This document shows positions 8,531-16,299 of a stretch of 64,000 bases of DNA, in pieces. Every line of letters begins with the position of its first letter. Position 1 is the stretch's first letter. The stretch is taken from NCBI RefSeq assembly GCF_021389975.1, contig NZ_CP089981.1, positions 6,163,501-6,227,500 of the forward strand. The letters run 5' to 3'. The notes beneath the pieces were generated by a model, which saw only the letters and a list, made by a program, of their open reading frames with translations, searched no databases and was not told where the DNA came from. The translations under genes and the position numbers were made by a program. This stretch comes from Fulvivirga ulvae. Lineage in GTDB: Bacteria > Bacteroidota > Bacteroidia > Cytophagales > Cyclobacteriaceae.

Positions 8531-9910
8531 ATGGCAAATAGAGGAGGCTTTTCGAGCCGGATAGGTTTTATTGTTGCGGCAGCAGGTTCTGCTGTCGGTT
8601 TGGGGAATATATGGAAATTTCCTTACGAAGTGGGTCAGAATGGAGGCGCTATGTTTCTTTTGGTTTATTTAATCTGCACATTTCTGATCTGCTTCCCCAT
8701 TATGATAGGGGAAATAGCCATCGGGAGACGGGCACAGAAAGATGCTTATGGATCTTATAAATCGATTGGCGGAAAAAGATGGGGCATGCTAGGACTTTTC
8801 GGAATACTTTGTGGCATCATGATCCTGTCATTCTACAATGTAGTGGCTGGCTGGGCATTTGGTTATTTTCTGGAAATATCATTTGGAAACCTTTTACAAT
8901 CAGACGATTTCAGAAGCTTCTTTGGAGGCTACGTGAGCGATATATGGGACAATCTTATTTTTTCAGTATGTTTTATGATCATCACGGCCTTTATAGTGGT
9001 TAAGGGTGTTTCCGGAGGTATCGAAAGGGCCTCAAAAATATTGATGCCCATGCTATACGTAATTCTTCTTGGGTTGATTGTCTATAGTTTAACGCTGGAC
9101 AACGCCATTGAGGGTATCAAATTTTACCTGCTTCCCGATATCAGCAAACTCAATCTTGAAACTATATACTCAGCTTTAGGACAGGCCTTTTTCTCGCTTT
9201 CACTGGGTATGGGAGCTTTGATCACTTACGGTTCTTATATAGATAAAAAACAAAATATTGTTTCATCAGCAGCCATGATATCAATTATGGACGTTTCAGT
9301 AGCATTTCTTGCCGGCCTGCTGATATTCCCACTGGTATTTTCCCAGGGACAAACGCCATCTGAAGGCCCCGGGCTTGTTTTTGTGGCGCTACCGGGTGTA
9401 TTCAACGCCATGGGACCTGTTATTGGTAAAATTGTTGGGGGTGGCTTCTTCCTGTTACTTTGCTTTGCAGCGTTGACATCCACCATATCACTTCTGGAAG
9501 TTCCTGTGGCATACCTTGTTGACGAGAAAAAACTTCCAAGAAAAGCTGTTGTGTGGTTGCTAGCTGTTTTTATTTTTGTTGTGGGTCTACCAAGTATGTT
9601 GTCGCAAGGCGCTGTAGATGCATTCTCATCACTTGATTTTTATGGTGGAAAGTCCTTCCTTGACTTTGTATCGGAAGTATTCTCGGATATCAGCTTACCA
9701 CTGGGTGGGTGCCTTATGTCCATCTTTATAGCAATTAAGTGGAAAACAAACAACCTGTCTGCTGAGATTAGTGAGGGTAACGAAGGTTACAAAGGTTCAT
9801 TTATGGAGAAAGCCATTAACCTGATCCTCGTTTATATTGCCCCTATTTTATTAGGACTGATCTTTATAAATACAGTATTGGATAAATTCTTCGGAATATC
9901 TATCATCTGA
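8531..9910 (+). CDS. Sodium-dependent transporter, NSS/SNF family
   Basis: A 459-residue neurotransmitter:sodium symporter homologue (LeuT/MhsT fold). TM1 carries the hallmark unwound motif AAAGSAVGLGNIWKFPY near residues 15-31, with NGGAMFLLVYL next, and TM6 and TM8 regions follow (GQAFFSLSLGMGALITYGSY and FAALTSTISLLEV). About 11 membrane segments can be counted, as in many bacterial members. It probably takes up an amino acid using Na+. The substrate cannot be read from sequence. It is a single gene, convergent with the TerB-like pair with 11 nt between stops. Confidence 0.93.
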   Translation: MANRGGFSSRIGFIVAAAGSAVGLGNIWKFPYEVGQNGGAMFLLVYLICTFLICFPIMIGEIAIGRRAQKDAYGSYKSIGGKRWGMLGLFGILCGIMILSFYNVVAGWAFGYFLEISFGNLLQSDDFRSFFGGYVSDIWDNLIFSVCFMIITAFIVVKGVSGGIERASKILMPMLYVILLGLIVYSLTLDNAIEGIKFYLLPDISKLNLETIYSALGQAFFSLSLGMGALITYGSYIDKKQNIVSSAAMISIMDVSVAFLAGLLIFPLVFSQGQTPSEGPGLVFVALPGVFNAMGPVIGKIVGGGFFLLLCFAALTSTISLLEVPVAYLVDEKKLPRKAVVWLLAVFIFVVGLPSMLSQGAVDAFSSLDFYGGKSFLDFVSEVFSDISLPLGGCLMSIFIAIKWKTNNLSAEISEGNEGYKGSFMEKAINLILVYIAPILLGLIFINTVLDKFFGISII

Positions 9911-9921
9911 TAAATATTCTA

Positions 9922-10353
9922 TCAGGCAACATATTTTTCTGCCGCAACCTTTTTCAGATCCTCCCATGCCTCCGGTGTGGGAGGATTTCCTTTCTCAAAC
10001 ATTTCTATCATCCACTTTACAACCGACTTTTTGAAACCAAACTTGGACATGAGTTCTTCACAAAATTCAACTTCACTCTCCTCCACCACATCATCCGCAT
10101 AGACCATCATAACCAGGTCATAAAGCTGGTTCATTTTCTGATCGTGCCCCTCTGGCACGTTCAGTGTGACTTTTTTCTCACTTCTTATCAGAGAAGCGAT
10201 TTGCCGGTCCTTCAGGCCGTATTTGGCCCCAACCTTATACAGCATCTTTTCCTCTTCCGCGTGTAAATGCCCATCCACTTTGGCAAGAGCAATAAGGTTA
10301 CTCAGGTGATTCTTTTTATAAGCAAGGTACTGGTGTTCAAAAAATCCAATCAT
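9922..10353 (-). CDS. TerB-like protein 1
   Basis: A 143-residue all-alpha protein of the tellurite-resistance TerB / YebE-like type. Recognisable features are the N-terminal segment NLIALAKVDGHLHAEEEKMLYKVG and a second acidic-helical half, MMVYADDVVEESEVEFCEELMSKFG, the duplicated helical pattern with acidic loops typical of TerB metal-binding folds. It is soluble with no signal peptide. It lies 24 nt after a paralogous small TerB-like gene, probably as one operon. No other ter genes are present, so a tellurite role is not implied. Confidence 0.75.
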   Translation of the reverse strand: MIGFFEHQYLAYKKNHLSNLIALAKVDGHLHAEEEKMLYKVGAKYGLKDRQIASLIRSEKKVTLNVPEGHDQKMNQLYDLVMMVYADDVVEESEVEFCEELMSKFGFKKSVVKWMIEMFEKGNPPTPEAWEDLKKVAAEKYVA

Positions 10354-10377
10354 GACAACAATTTTTTAAAGATTAAA

Positions 10378-10752
10378 CTAGTTATTTCGGCCCCAAAGCC
10401 TTTTTGTCAATGCTATTACTTCATCCAGGTCAGCCTTCTTAAGCTCAAGTCTTTCAGCAATATTCAGGCACAACATATACTCCCTTTCCTCTATAATACC
10501 ATCAACCATAGACATGAAAACAACATCTGCAAGCTGTTCCTCCCTATCCTCCGGTAATTCCGGAACAACGAATTCAAGCGTTTCAATATTAGCCATTACC
10601 GCAGCTATCTGCTCCGGCAACAAACCAAACTCCATTGCCCTTTCCTGTAGAAATTCCCTTTCCGCATCTTCTATAAATCCATCAGCAGAAGCTACTGAAA
10701 CAAGGTTACTAAAATGTTCCAGCTTGATATTTCTGGTTAATCCACCCATCAA
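10378..10752 (-). CDS. TerB-like protein 2
   Basis: A 124-residue relative of the downstream gene with the same two-half pattern: FSNLVSVASADGFIEDAEREFLQERA, then ADVVFMSMVDGIIEEREYMLCLNIAERL. It shares the A-x-DG-x-I/H-x-x-E-E motif with its neighbour. This points to a tandem duplication, with the first gene of the pair lacking the longer C-terminus. It is probably cytoplasmic. Function unknown. Confidence 0.7.
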   Translation of the reverse strand: MMGGLTRNIKLEHFSNLVSVASADGFIEDAEREFLQERAMEFGLLPEQIAAVMANIETLEFVVPELPEDREEQLADVVFMSMVDGIIEEREYMLCLNIAERLELKKADLDEVIALTKRLWGRNN

Positions 10753-11036
10753 TGTAAAGTTTATTCAAAGGCTTTTCACCTTCCAAATTTAATAACACAA
10801 TAATAATCAATTGAATATAATAATTAATGCTTGTACAGCCTGAACAATACATTAACTTTTATATGATAACCTTAATGAAAAATACGATTTTTTTCCCATC
10901 AAATGAAACCTCAACAAAAATATATTGATCAATAAATAATTCGATTATTGACCTGTAATCTGCATATTTAGGTGTTTTTAGACTTCAATGCGCTGGAGTC
11001 GGACCTAAACCTATACTCATTAAAATAATTTACCCC

Positions 11037-11804
11037 ATGAAACACTTTCTAAAGATTTTACTGCTATTAACCCCTTATTTCGCATTTTCTCAGGAAACCA
11101 TCTTCACTGACCGCCCTACCACTACTGATGCCGTTAAGCTGATATCTCCCGGTACCTTTCAAATTGAAATGGGCTATATGAACACCAGGTATGAGGACGA
11201 AGGAATTGAATTTAAAAGCATTACCGCTCCTAACCTCAGCGTTAAATACGGCTTGGCCGAATGGCTTGAGCTTAGAGTTCTGGCTAACTATTTAACATTA
11301 AAAGTCGATGCATATGACATCGAGAATAGCTTGTCAGGAGTAACTCCGCTAATACTAAGCCCAAAACTGAAACTAATTGATCAGAACTTCTGGATACCGC
11401 GGATAAGTCTGGCTACAGCTATATCCTTTCCTGAACCTGCCAAGGAAGAGTTTCAAAGCGAGAAAATAAATTATGGAGGACGATTACTGTTTGAGCATGT
11501 ATTCAATGACCGCTATTCATGGTCACACGGGTTCGGAGCTGACTGGGATGACTCAAGAGAAACCACGTGGGCTTATTCTTCAGCCTTCAGCGTCTCTCTT
11601 TCTGGCAAGGTAGGGGCTTTTGCTGAAATATTCGGGTATTTTGCTACTGACATACCCTCTACGCACAGTATAGATGCCGGTGTTACTTATCTGGCAAGCG
11701 ATAATATTCAACTGGATACATCCATTGGACTACCTCTTAACGAAAACGCACCAGATTTTTTCTACAGCGTAGGATTAGCATGGAAAACTAATTTTAAAAA
11801 ATAA
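11037..11804 (+). CDS. Outer-membrane protein, phenol-degradation MetA-like family
   Basis: A 255-residue protein with a signal peptide (MKHFLKILLLLTPYFAFSQ) followed by TIFTDRPTTTDAVKLISPGTFQIEMGY. This is the characteristic beginning of the 'putative MetA-pathway of phenol degradation' Pfam family, an outer-membrane beta barrel of about 12 strands. The remainder is alternating amphipathic strands ending in an aromatic-rich strand. The family name is historical: members are generic small barrels of unknown substrate. It stands alone. Its stop codon directly abuts the stop of the convergent glycosyltransferase, with no base between. Confidence 0.8.
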   Translation: MKHFLKILLLLTPYFAFSQETIFTDRPTTTDAVKLISPGTFQIEMGYMNTRYEDEGIEFKSITAPNLSVKYGLAEWLELRVLANYLTLKVDAYDIENSLSGVTPLILSPKLKLIDQNFWIPRISLATAISFPEPAKEEFQSEKINYGGRLLFEHVFNDRYSWSHGFGADWDDSRETTWAYSSAFSVSLSGKVGAFAEIFGYFATDIPSTHSIDAGVTYLASDNIQLDTSIGLPLNENAPDFFYSVGLAWKTNFKK

Positions 11805-13400
11805 CTACTCTACCCGGTAGATCCGTGCCATAGTGTTTCGGTGTACTCTCGGATTTAAAACATGAAGCAACAGGTCAAAGGTCGAAGGGTTTATCTCCTT
11901 TACCAATACCAGTTGCTTGCACGGGAAGAACTCCTGTATCCGCTTCATTCTGGCTTCAAAATCCTGATCTCCCTTGAAAATGATATAATTCGGTTCTTTT
12001 CCGGTGCTTGCTATTTCATCAGATAGCTCCTGTATGGTTTTGTCTTTGCCCAGGTTAAAGGTTACTATGAATTCGGGATCAGCATATTTTTGCCTTGCCT
12101 CAAACTGATCAAAACCAAGCTCGCCGTTTTCCACTTCATCAAAATCTGCGCAATTGTTCCCCAGGTAGTACACTGGCGGTTGCTTCACTTTTCCACGTTC
12201 ACTTTCAATGATCACTGCCTTCACATCGGTTTGCCTGGACAAGTAGTACAACGGAGCAACTCTGTCTTTCTTGGTAAAGGTAAGAGCCAGTGCTACAGCT
12301 GCAATAATGTTAATAGTCCAGAAAAACTTCCAAAGACCTCTGTATAAAGACTGATGCCCCTGCCAGAATCGCGAGTGGTCCTTAAAGTTATTCCAACCTA
12401 TCACCCCGAGAATAATAAGAAGAGGATACATAGGAAGCAGAAAACGCTCCTGTTTATTGGGAAAAAAGGAATGTACTAAAAAGAAAATCAGGACTGCCAG
12501 AAACATTTTAGGCTCGATTTTCCAGGTTTTTATATAGCCCCACATTAAAAAGACACTTACTGGTGGCACCAGAAAACCAAAAGTTGTAAGTAGAAATTTA
12601 AAAGGTGAGCCCGTAATGTAATTGTATGCATTTTCGCTATTGTAAATGAAGTAGTCTACCACATACTGGTACGGATAATCAAAGAACAATATGTCAGGAA
12701 TACCTATTAATACAAATGTCAACAACAGGAATCCGATGGTAAACAATATACTCTCAAGCCATTGTTTTCTAAATAGGAGAACAAGCCCCAAACCACCGGC
12801 AAACAATATAATATGAAGCCGTATGGTAAAAGACAGGCCAAATAATGCTCCTGCAAGAATCCATGGAGCCCATTTCCTGACCCGAGCTCTTTCGGCTTTT
12901 AAAATAATATAAAAACCGGCAAGAACAGGGGGCGCACACACCAGTTCTGCCAGGTATTTAACACTTAGATAAGGCATGAACCAGAGCACAGCCAAAATCC
13001 ATCCGGCAAGTATGGCATTTCTTTTATTGGATATAAGTGCTGTTATTTTAAACCCGAAATAAACCGTGAACATAGAGTATAATGCATGAACCAGTCTAAG
13101 TACAGTTGCTTTTACCTCAGGATCAGTAATGCCGAGTGTACTCATTAACCACATGAGTATGGCGTTGGCTCCGGCATAGACCATACTGTGCTTGGGAGGA
13201 TGCTCACCCTGGAGCCATTGAGGAATACCTTCCGCCCAGCTATTGGCCACCCTGATCACACAGAAATGGTCATCGTGAAAAGCGTAACCTTTTGAAAAGA
13301 AGGCCGCTAAAAGCCTGAGCACCAGAGCCGCTAAAAGTATAGCTTTTAAAGGGTTTTCTTCTATAAAAACGCTAATTCGGGATTTGTTTATCGAGGTCAA
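11805..13400 (-). CDS. Membrane glycosyltransferase, GT22/ALG9-like
   Basis: A 531-residue integral membrane protein of the GT-C fold with about 10 hydrophobic segments in the first 370 residues and a soluble C-terminal part. Features include the first-loop acidic motif YAFHDDHF (catalytic acidic pair typical of GT-C enzymes), RLVHALYSMFTVYFGFKIT, and FPNKQERFLLPMYPLL, which parallels the H-K-E-x-R-F-L-P motif of ALG9/PIG-B mannosyltransferases (GT22). It is likely to transfer a sugar from a lipid-linked donor at the membrane. Acceptor unknown. No other polysaccharide gene adjoins it. Confidence 0.8.
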   Translation of the reverse strand: MTSINKSRISVFIEENPLKAILLAALVLRLLAAFFSKGYAFHDDHFCVIRVANSWAEGIPQWLQGEHPPKHSMVYAGANAILMWLMSTLGITDPEVKATVLRLVHALYSMFTVYFGFKITALISNKRNAILAGWILAVLWFMPYLSVKYLAELVCAPPVLAGFYIILKAERARVRKWAPWILAGALFGLSFTIRLHIILFAGGLGLVLLFRKQWLESILFTIGFLLLTFVLIGIPDILFFDYPYQYVVDYFIYNSENAYNYITGSPFKFLLTTFGFLVPPVSVFLMWGYIKTWKIEPKMFLAVLIFFLVHSFFPNKQERFLLPMYPLLIILGVIGWNNFKDHSRFWQGHQSLYRGLWKFFWTINIIAAVALALTFTKKDRVAPLYYLSRQTDVKAVIIESERGKVKQPPVYYLGNNCADFDEVENGELGFDQFEARQKYADPEFIVTFNLGKDKTIQELSDEIASTGKEPNYIIFKGDQDFEARMKRIQEFFPCKQLVLVKEINPSTFDLLLHVLNPRVHRNTMARIYRVE

Positions 13401-13494
13401 AATATGCAGATTAAAGGACGCGCAAAACTAAATCTAATAAAGCATGATGTCAAGAAGGTCACTACAATAGAAAATATTTTAATTGGCTTATAAA

Positions 13495-13540
13495 ATAAAA
13501 ATGCTGTTCCCCGGTATTCAAACACGGGAAACAGCATTCC
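13495..13540 (-). terminator. Terminator after fadD-like gene
   Basis: A 14-bp near-perfect stem (13500-13513 with 13525-13538, one mismatch) followed on the minus strand by a T-rich run. It separates the ligase from the downstream glycosyltransferase. Confidence 0.85.
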
Positions 13541-13559
13541 GCCTTTTTACTCACATCTC

Positions 13560-15245
13560 TTATTTAGAAGTTATCACCTCCTGCTCCCGCAGCTCCCTTC
13601 TCAATATTTTTCCAACATTGGATTTAGGGAGCTCGTTAGTAAACTCTATGTGCTTTGGTCTTTTATAACCAGTTAAGTTTTCATCACAAAAGGCGTCAAG
13701 TTCTTCCGCAGTCAGTGACTGGTCTTTTTTCACCACGAAAATTTTAACAGCTTCATTTGATTTCGGATCGGGCACACCAATGGCCGCTACTTCAAGTACC
13801 TTCGGATGGTCCGCCACTACATTTTCTACTTCATTAGGATAGACATTAAAACCAGAGACATTGATCATATCCTTTTTTCTGTCCACTATTTTGAAAAAGC
13901 CTTCGTCATCCATTTGTCCCATGTCGCCAGTTCTGAACCAATCACCTTCAAAGAAAACTTTACTACTTTCTTCCTCCCTTTTCCAGTAACCACGCATTAC
14001 CTGAGGTCCGCGGGCACATATCTCTCCTACTTCACCTTTCCCAAGCTTATTCCCGTTTTCATCGAATAAAGCCATCTCGGTACTGGAAACAGGAAGACCT
14101 ATTGTTCCCATTTTATGAGTACCGTCCAGCGGGTTGACAGATAGTACCGGAGATGTTTCACTTAAACCATATCCCTCGACCAAAGGCCCGCCGGTAACTT
14201 GTTCCCACTTTTTCGCAACGGCATCCTGAACGGCCATACCGCCACCAATAGCACCTTTTACTGAAGAGAAATCAACTTCGCCGAATTCTGGCTGATTGAG
14301 CAGACCGTTAAACAGCGTATTAACTCCGGTAAATAAAGTAAACTTATGCTTCTTCAATTCCTTCACAAATCCTTTCATATCTCGCGGATTAGTGATAAGT
14401 ACATTCTTTGCTCCGATCCTGAGCATAAATATGCCATTGACTGACAGGGCAAAAATGTGATACAAAGGAATAGCAGTTATCATCAATTCGGTTTTTCCTT
14501 CTTCCAAAAGTGGGGCAAACCAGTGTTTGATCTGCTGGGTATGCGCTACTATATTCCTGTGAGAGAGCTGAGCTCCTTTGGAAACTCCTGTGGTTCCTCC
14601 TGTATATTGTAAAAATGCCAGATCTTCCTGATCCATTTCAGGTCTCTTGTATTCAAGGTCACCTCCTTCTTTCAATAGCCGCTTAAAGCTAATGGCCTTT
14701 GGCAGGTTAAAAGAAGGTACCATTTTTTTGATATGCCTGACTACAAAATTTACGATACTTCCTTTTAGTCCTCCGAGCATATCACCCAGCTCTGTTACAA
14801 TAACATGCTGAATAGAAGTATTCTTTATTATTTTTTCAAGGTTTGATGCAAAATTGGCCACAATCACCACCGCCTTGACCTGAGCATCCCTGAACTGGTG
14901 CTCCATTTCACGTGGTGTATACAAAGGATTTGTGTTTACAACTATCAGGCCCGCCCTCAGGGCTCCTACCAATGCCACCGGGTATTGGAGCAGGTTTGGC
15001 ATCTGAAGTGCTATGGTATCTCCTTTTCTCAGGTTAAGTTTATTTTGAAGATAGGCTGCAAAATTTCGTGATAAAACGTCGAGTTCGTTGAATGTTATGG
15101 ACTTTCCCATATTCTCAAAAGCCTCCTTACCCGAATTTTTAGCAAATGAATCTTCAAACATCTCAACAAGAGACTTATACTCTATCTCACCGATCTCTGC
15201 AGGAATATTTTTTGGGTATCTCTTCACCCAGGGAAACTCGCTCAT
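13560..15245 (-). CDS. fadD: Long-chain fatty acid-CoA ligase
   Basis: A 561-residue AMP-forming acyl-CoA synthetase. Motif I is TGGTTGVSKGAQLSH (residues about 215-230), the adenylation motif is EGYGLSETSP, and the late motif GDWFRTGDMGQMDDEGFFKIVDRKKDMI contains the hinge. KSNVGKILRREL near the end carries the catalytic lysine. It activates fatty acids with ATP and CoA at the inner face of the membrane. Length and motifs match E. coli FadD. It is monocistronic with a strong terminator. Confidence 0.93.
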   Translation of the reverse strand: MSEFPWVKRYPKNIPAEIGEIEYKSLVEMFEDSFAKNSGKEAFENMGKSITFNELDVLSRNFAAYLQNKLNLRKGDTIALQMPNLLQYPVALVGALRAGLIVVNTNPLYTPREMEHQFRDAQVKAVVIVANFASNLEKIIKNTSIQHVIVTELGDMLGGLKGSIVNFVVRHIKKMVPSFNLPKAISFKRLLKEGGDLEYKRPEMDQEDLAFLQYTGGTTGVSKGAQLSHRNIVAHTQQIKHWFAPLLEEGKTELMITAIPLYHIFALSVNGIFMLRIGAKNVLITNPRDMKGFVKELKKHKFTLFTGVNTLFNGLLNQPEFGEVDFSSVKGAIGGGMAVQDAVAKKWEQVTGGPLVEGYGLSETSPVLSVNPLDGTHKMGTIGLPVSSTEMALFDENGNKLGKGEVGEICARGPQVMRGYWKREEESSKVFFEGDWFRTGDMGQMDDEGFFKIVDRKKDMINVSGFNVYPNEVENVVADHPKVLEVAAIGVPDPKSNEAVKIFVVKKDQSLTAEELDAFCDENLTGYKRPKHIEFTNELPKSNVGKILRRELREQEVITSK

Positions 15246-15380
15246 TTATAAAAAATTATTGGTTTGCACGACCAATATTGCAAAAAAATAGCGAATATCA
15301 GAACAGAACAGGCAAAAAGTTATGCATGACTAACACTTTAATGGCTTAGCTATGCTTAGAGGAGAATTTTGTTTGGTTAA

Positions 15381-15416
15381 AGAAAAAAGATGGCCCTTAC
15401 TCGAAACCATCTTTTT
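15381..15416 (-). terminator. Terminator of the tRNA-like RNA gene
   Basis: A 10-bp stem AAAAAGATGG/CCATCTTTTT (15384-15393 with 15407-15416). On the minus strand it runs into T6-C-T3. It lies about 30 nt past the 3' end of the tRNA-like gene and points the same way. Confidence 0.8.
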
Positions 15417-15445
15417 CCAATAAACCTAAACTTAAAGAAACTTGC

Positions 15446-15573
15446 TGTAGGGGAAGGATTCGAACCTCCACGAAGCGGTTAGTTCCTATTGCTATTGGAT
15501 GCTTAAAGGAATTTATCCCGAACTCTCCACCCTCGAGACCGGAGGGCTTGTCTGCCAGTTTCAACACCCTACA
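15446..15573 (-). tRNA. Atypical class II tRNA-like gene with ~60-nt variable region
   Basis: Read on the minus strand from 15573. The acceptor 5' strand TGTAGGG pairs perfectly with CCCTACA at 15452-15446. The D arm TTG/CAA encloses a loop containing GGCAGA, as in tRNA-Leu. The anticodon stem CCCTC/GAGGG has a 7-nt loop CGGTCTC. A T arm GGAGG/CCTTC has the canonical loop TTCGAAT. Two things are abnormal: position 33 of the anticodon loop is G instead of U (formal anticodon GTC), and the variable region is about 60 nt, far above the usual 10-25 of class II tRNAs. No CCA is encoded. A -7 box and a terminator flank it, so it looks like an expressed RNA. It may be an unusual tRNA or a tRNA-derived regulatory RNA. 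Confidence 0.6.
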
Positions 15574-15591
15574 TTGTGTTTGTTGACATTT

Positions 15592-15599
15592 CAAAGGTA
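15592..15599 (-). promoter_or_regulatory. -7 box upstream of the tRNA-like gene
   Basis: On the minus strand TACCTTTG matches TAnnTTTG exactly and lies about 19 nt before the acceptor stem, a suitable distance for a short 5' leader. No exact TTTG is found 19 nt further upstream. Confidence 0.55.
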
Positions 15600-15708
15600 G
15601 CAAAAGGATTCATTTATTAAAAAAATATCAAACTTACGGTTAATTATTTGTGATATTTTTAATATTATTGTTTTCAAATTAATAAATACAAAATTAACCC
15701 TTTAATTC

Positions 15709-16179
15709 ATGCCCGCTAATTATGAAATTGACAATATAGATCTCAAAATATTGGAGATCTTGTTAAAAAATGCAAAAAAACCCTATACCGAAGTAGCAAA
15801 ACAGGTCTTTGTTTCAGGAGGCACAGTGCATGTACGGATGAAAAAGCTTGAAGACATGGGTATTGTCGAAGGCACTACTCTAAAGCTGGACTACACCAAG
15901 CTTGGCTATGATATCACTGCTTTTATTGGCATCTTCCTTTCCAAAAGTGCACTTTACGATGAGGTGATAGCCGAGCTAAAGCAAATACAGGAGGTGGTGA
16001 ATGTGCATTATACTACAGGTAATTACAGTATGTTTGCGAAAATACACTGTAAGGACACACAGCACTTAAAAGATGTGCTCCATGATAAAATCCAGCGTGT
16101 GGAAGGGATTGTCAGAACAGACACCATGATATCGCTTGAAGAGAGCATTAACCGTAGCATTCAACTTGATATGAAGTAA
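15709..16179 (+). CDS. Lrp/AsnC family transcriptional regulator
   Basis: A 156-residue regulator with an N-terminal winged helix-turn-helix (DNIDLKILEILLKNAKKPYTEVAKQVFVSGGTVHVRMKKLE split over residues 8-50) and a C-terminal RAM/AsnC ligand-binding domain (about 65-145). The recognition region SGGTVHVRMKKLEDMG is the form common in Bacteroidota Lrp-like proteins. Ligand and targets are unknown. It lies 120 nt upstream of the suf operon in the same direction, with a weak terminator and a separate suf promoter box between, so it may or may not control suf. Confidence 0.92.
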   Translation: MPANYEIDNIDLKILEILLKNAKKPYTEVAKQVFVSGGTVHVRMKKLEDMGIVEGTTLKLDYTKLGYDITAFIGIFLSKSALYDEVIAELKQIQEVVNVHYTTGNYSMFAKIHCKDTQHLKDVLHDKIQRVEGIVRTDTMISLEESINRSIQLDMK

Positions 16180-16187
16180 TTGATTTA

Positions 16188-16212
16188 CACTATCATTTGA
16201 TAGGCTTTTTCA
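16188..16212 (+). terminator. Weak terminator after Lrp gene
   Basis: A short stem CTATC/GATAG with a 4-nt loop followed by GCTTTTTC. Stability is low. Confidence 0.35.
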
Positions 16213-16243
16213 ATGCCAAAATTTCTCTATCTGGAACCTTAAA

Positions 16244-16284
16244 GTACAAATTTTGTTGTACATTTGCATAGTAATTTGAAATTA
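16244..16284 (+). promoter_or_regulatory. suf operon promoter with two palindromes
   Basis: The -7 box TACATTTG (16259-16266) matches TAnnTTTG. A perfect inverted repeat GTACAA-N6-TTGTAC (16244-16261) overlaps its upstream edge. A second perfect dyad TAATTTGAAATTA (16272-16284) covers the expected start of transcription. The placement suits repressor operators, perhaps iron- or cluster-responsive, but the regulator cannot be named from sequence. Confidence 0.5.
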
Positions 16285-16299
16285 GTCTAAATAACCGGA

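Noticed and set aside
15482..15552. Group I intron in the tRNA-like gene
   Set aside because: The extra sequence is in the variable region, not the anticodon loop, and is too short for an intron.
15397..15603. Minus-strand 68-codon frame as a protein gene
   Set aside because: It lies across the tRNA-like element. The translated text comes from D and T arms and it has its own RNA-type terminator.
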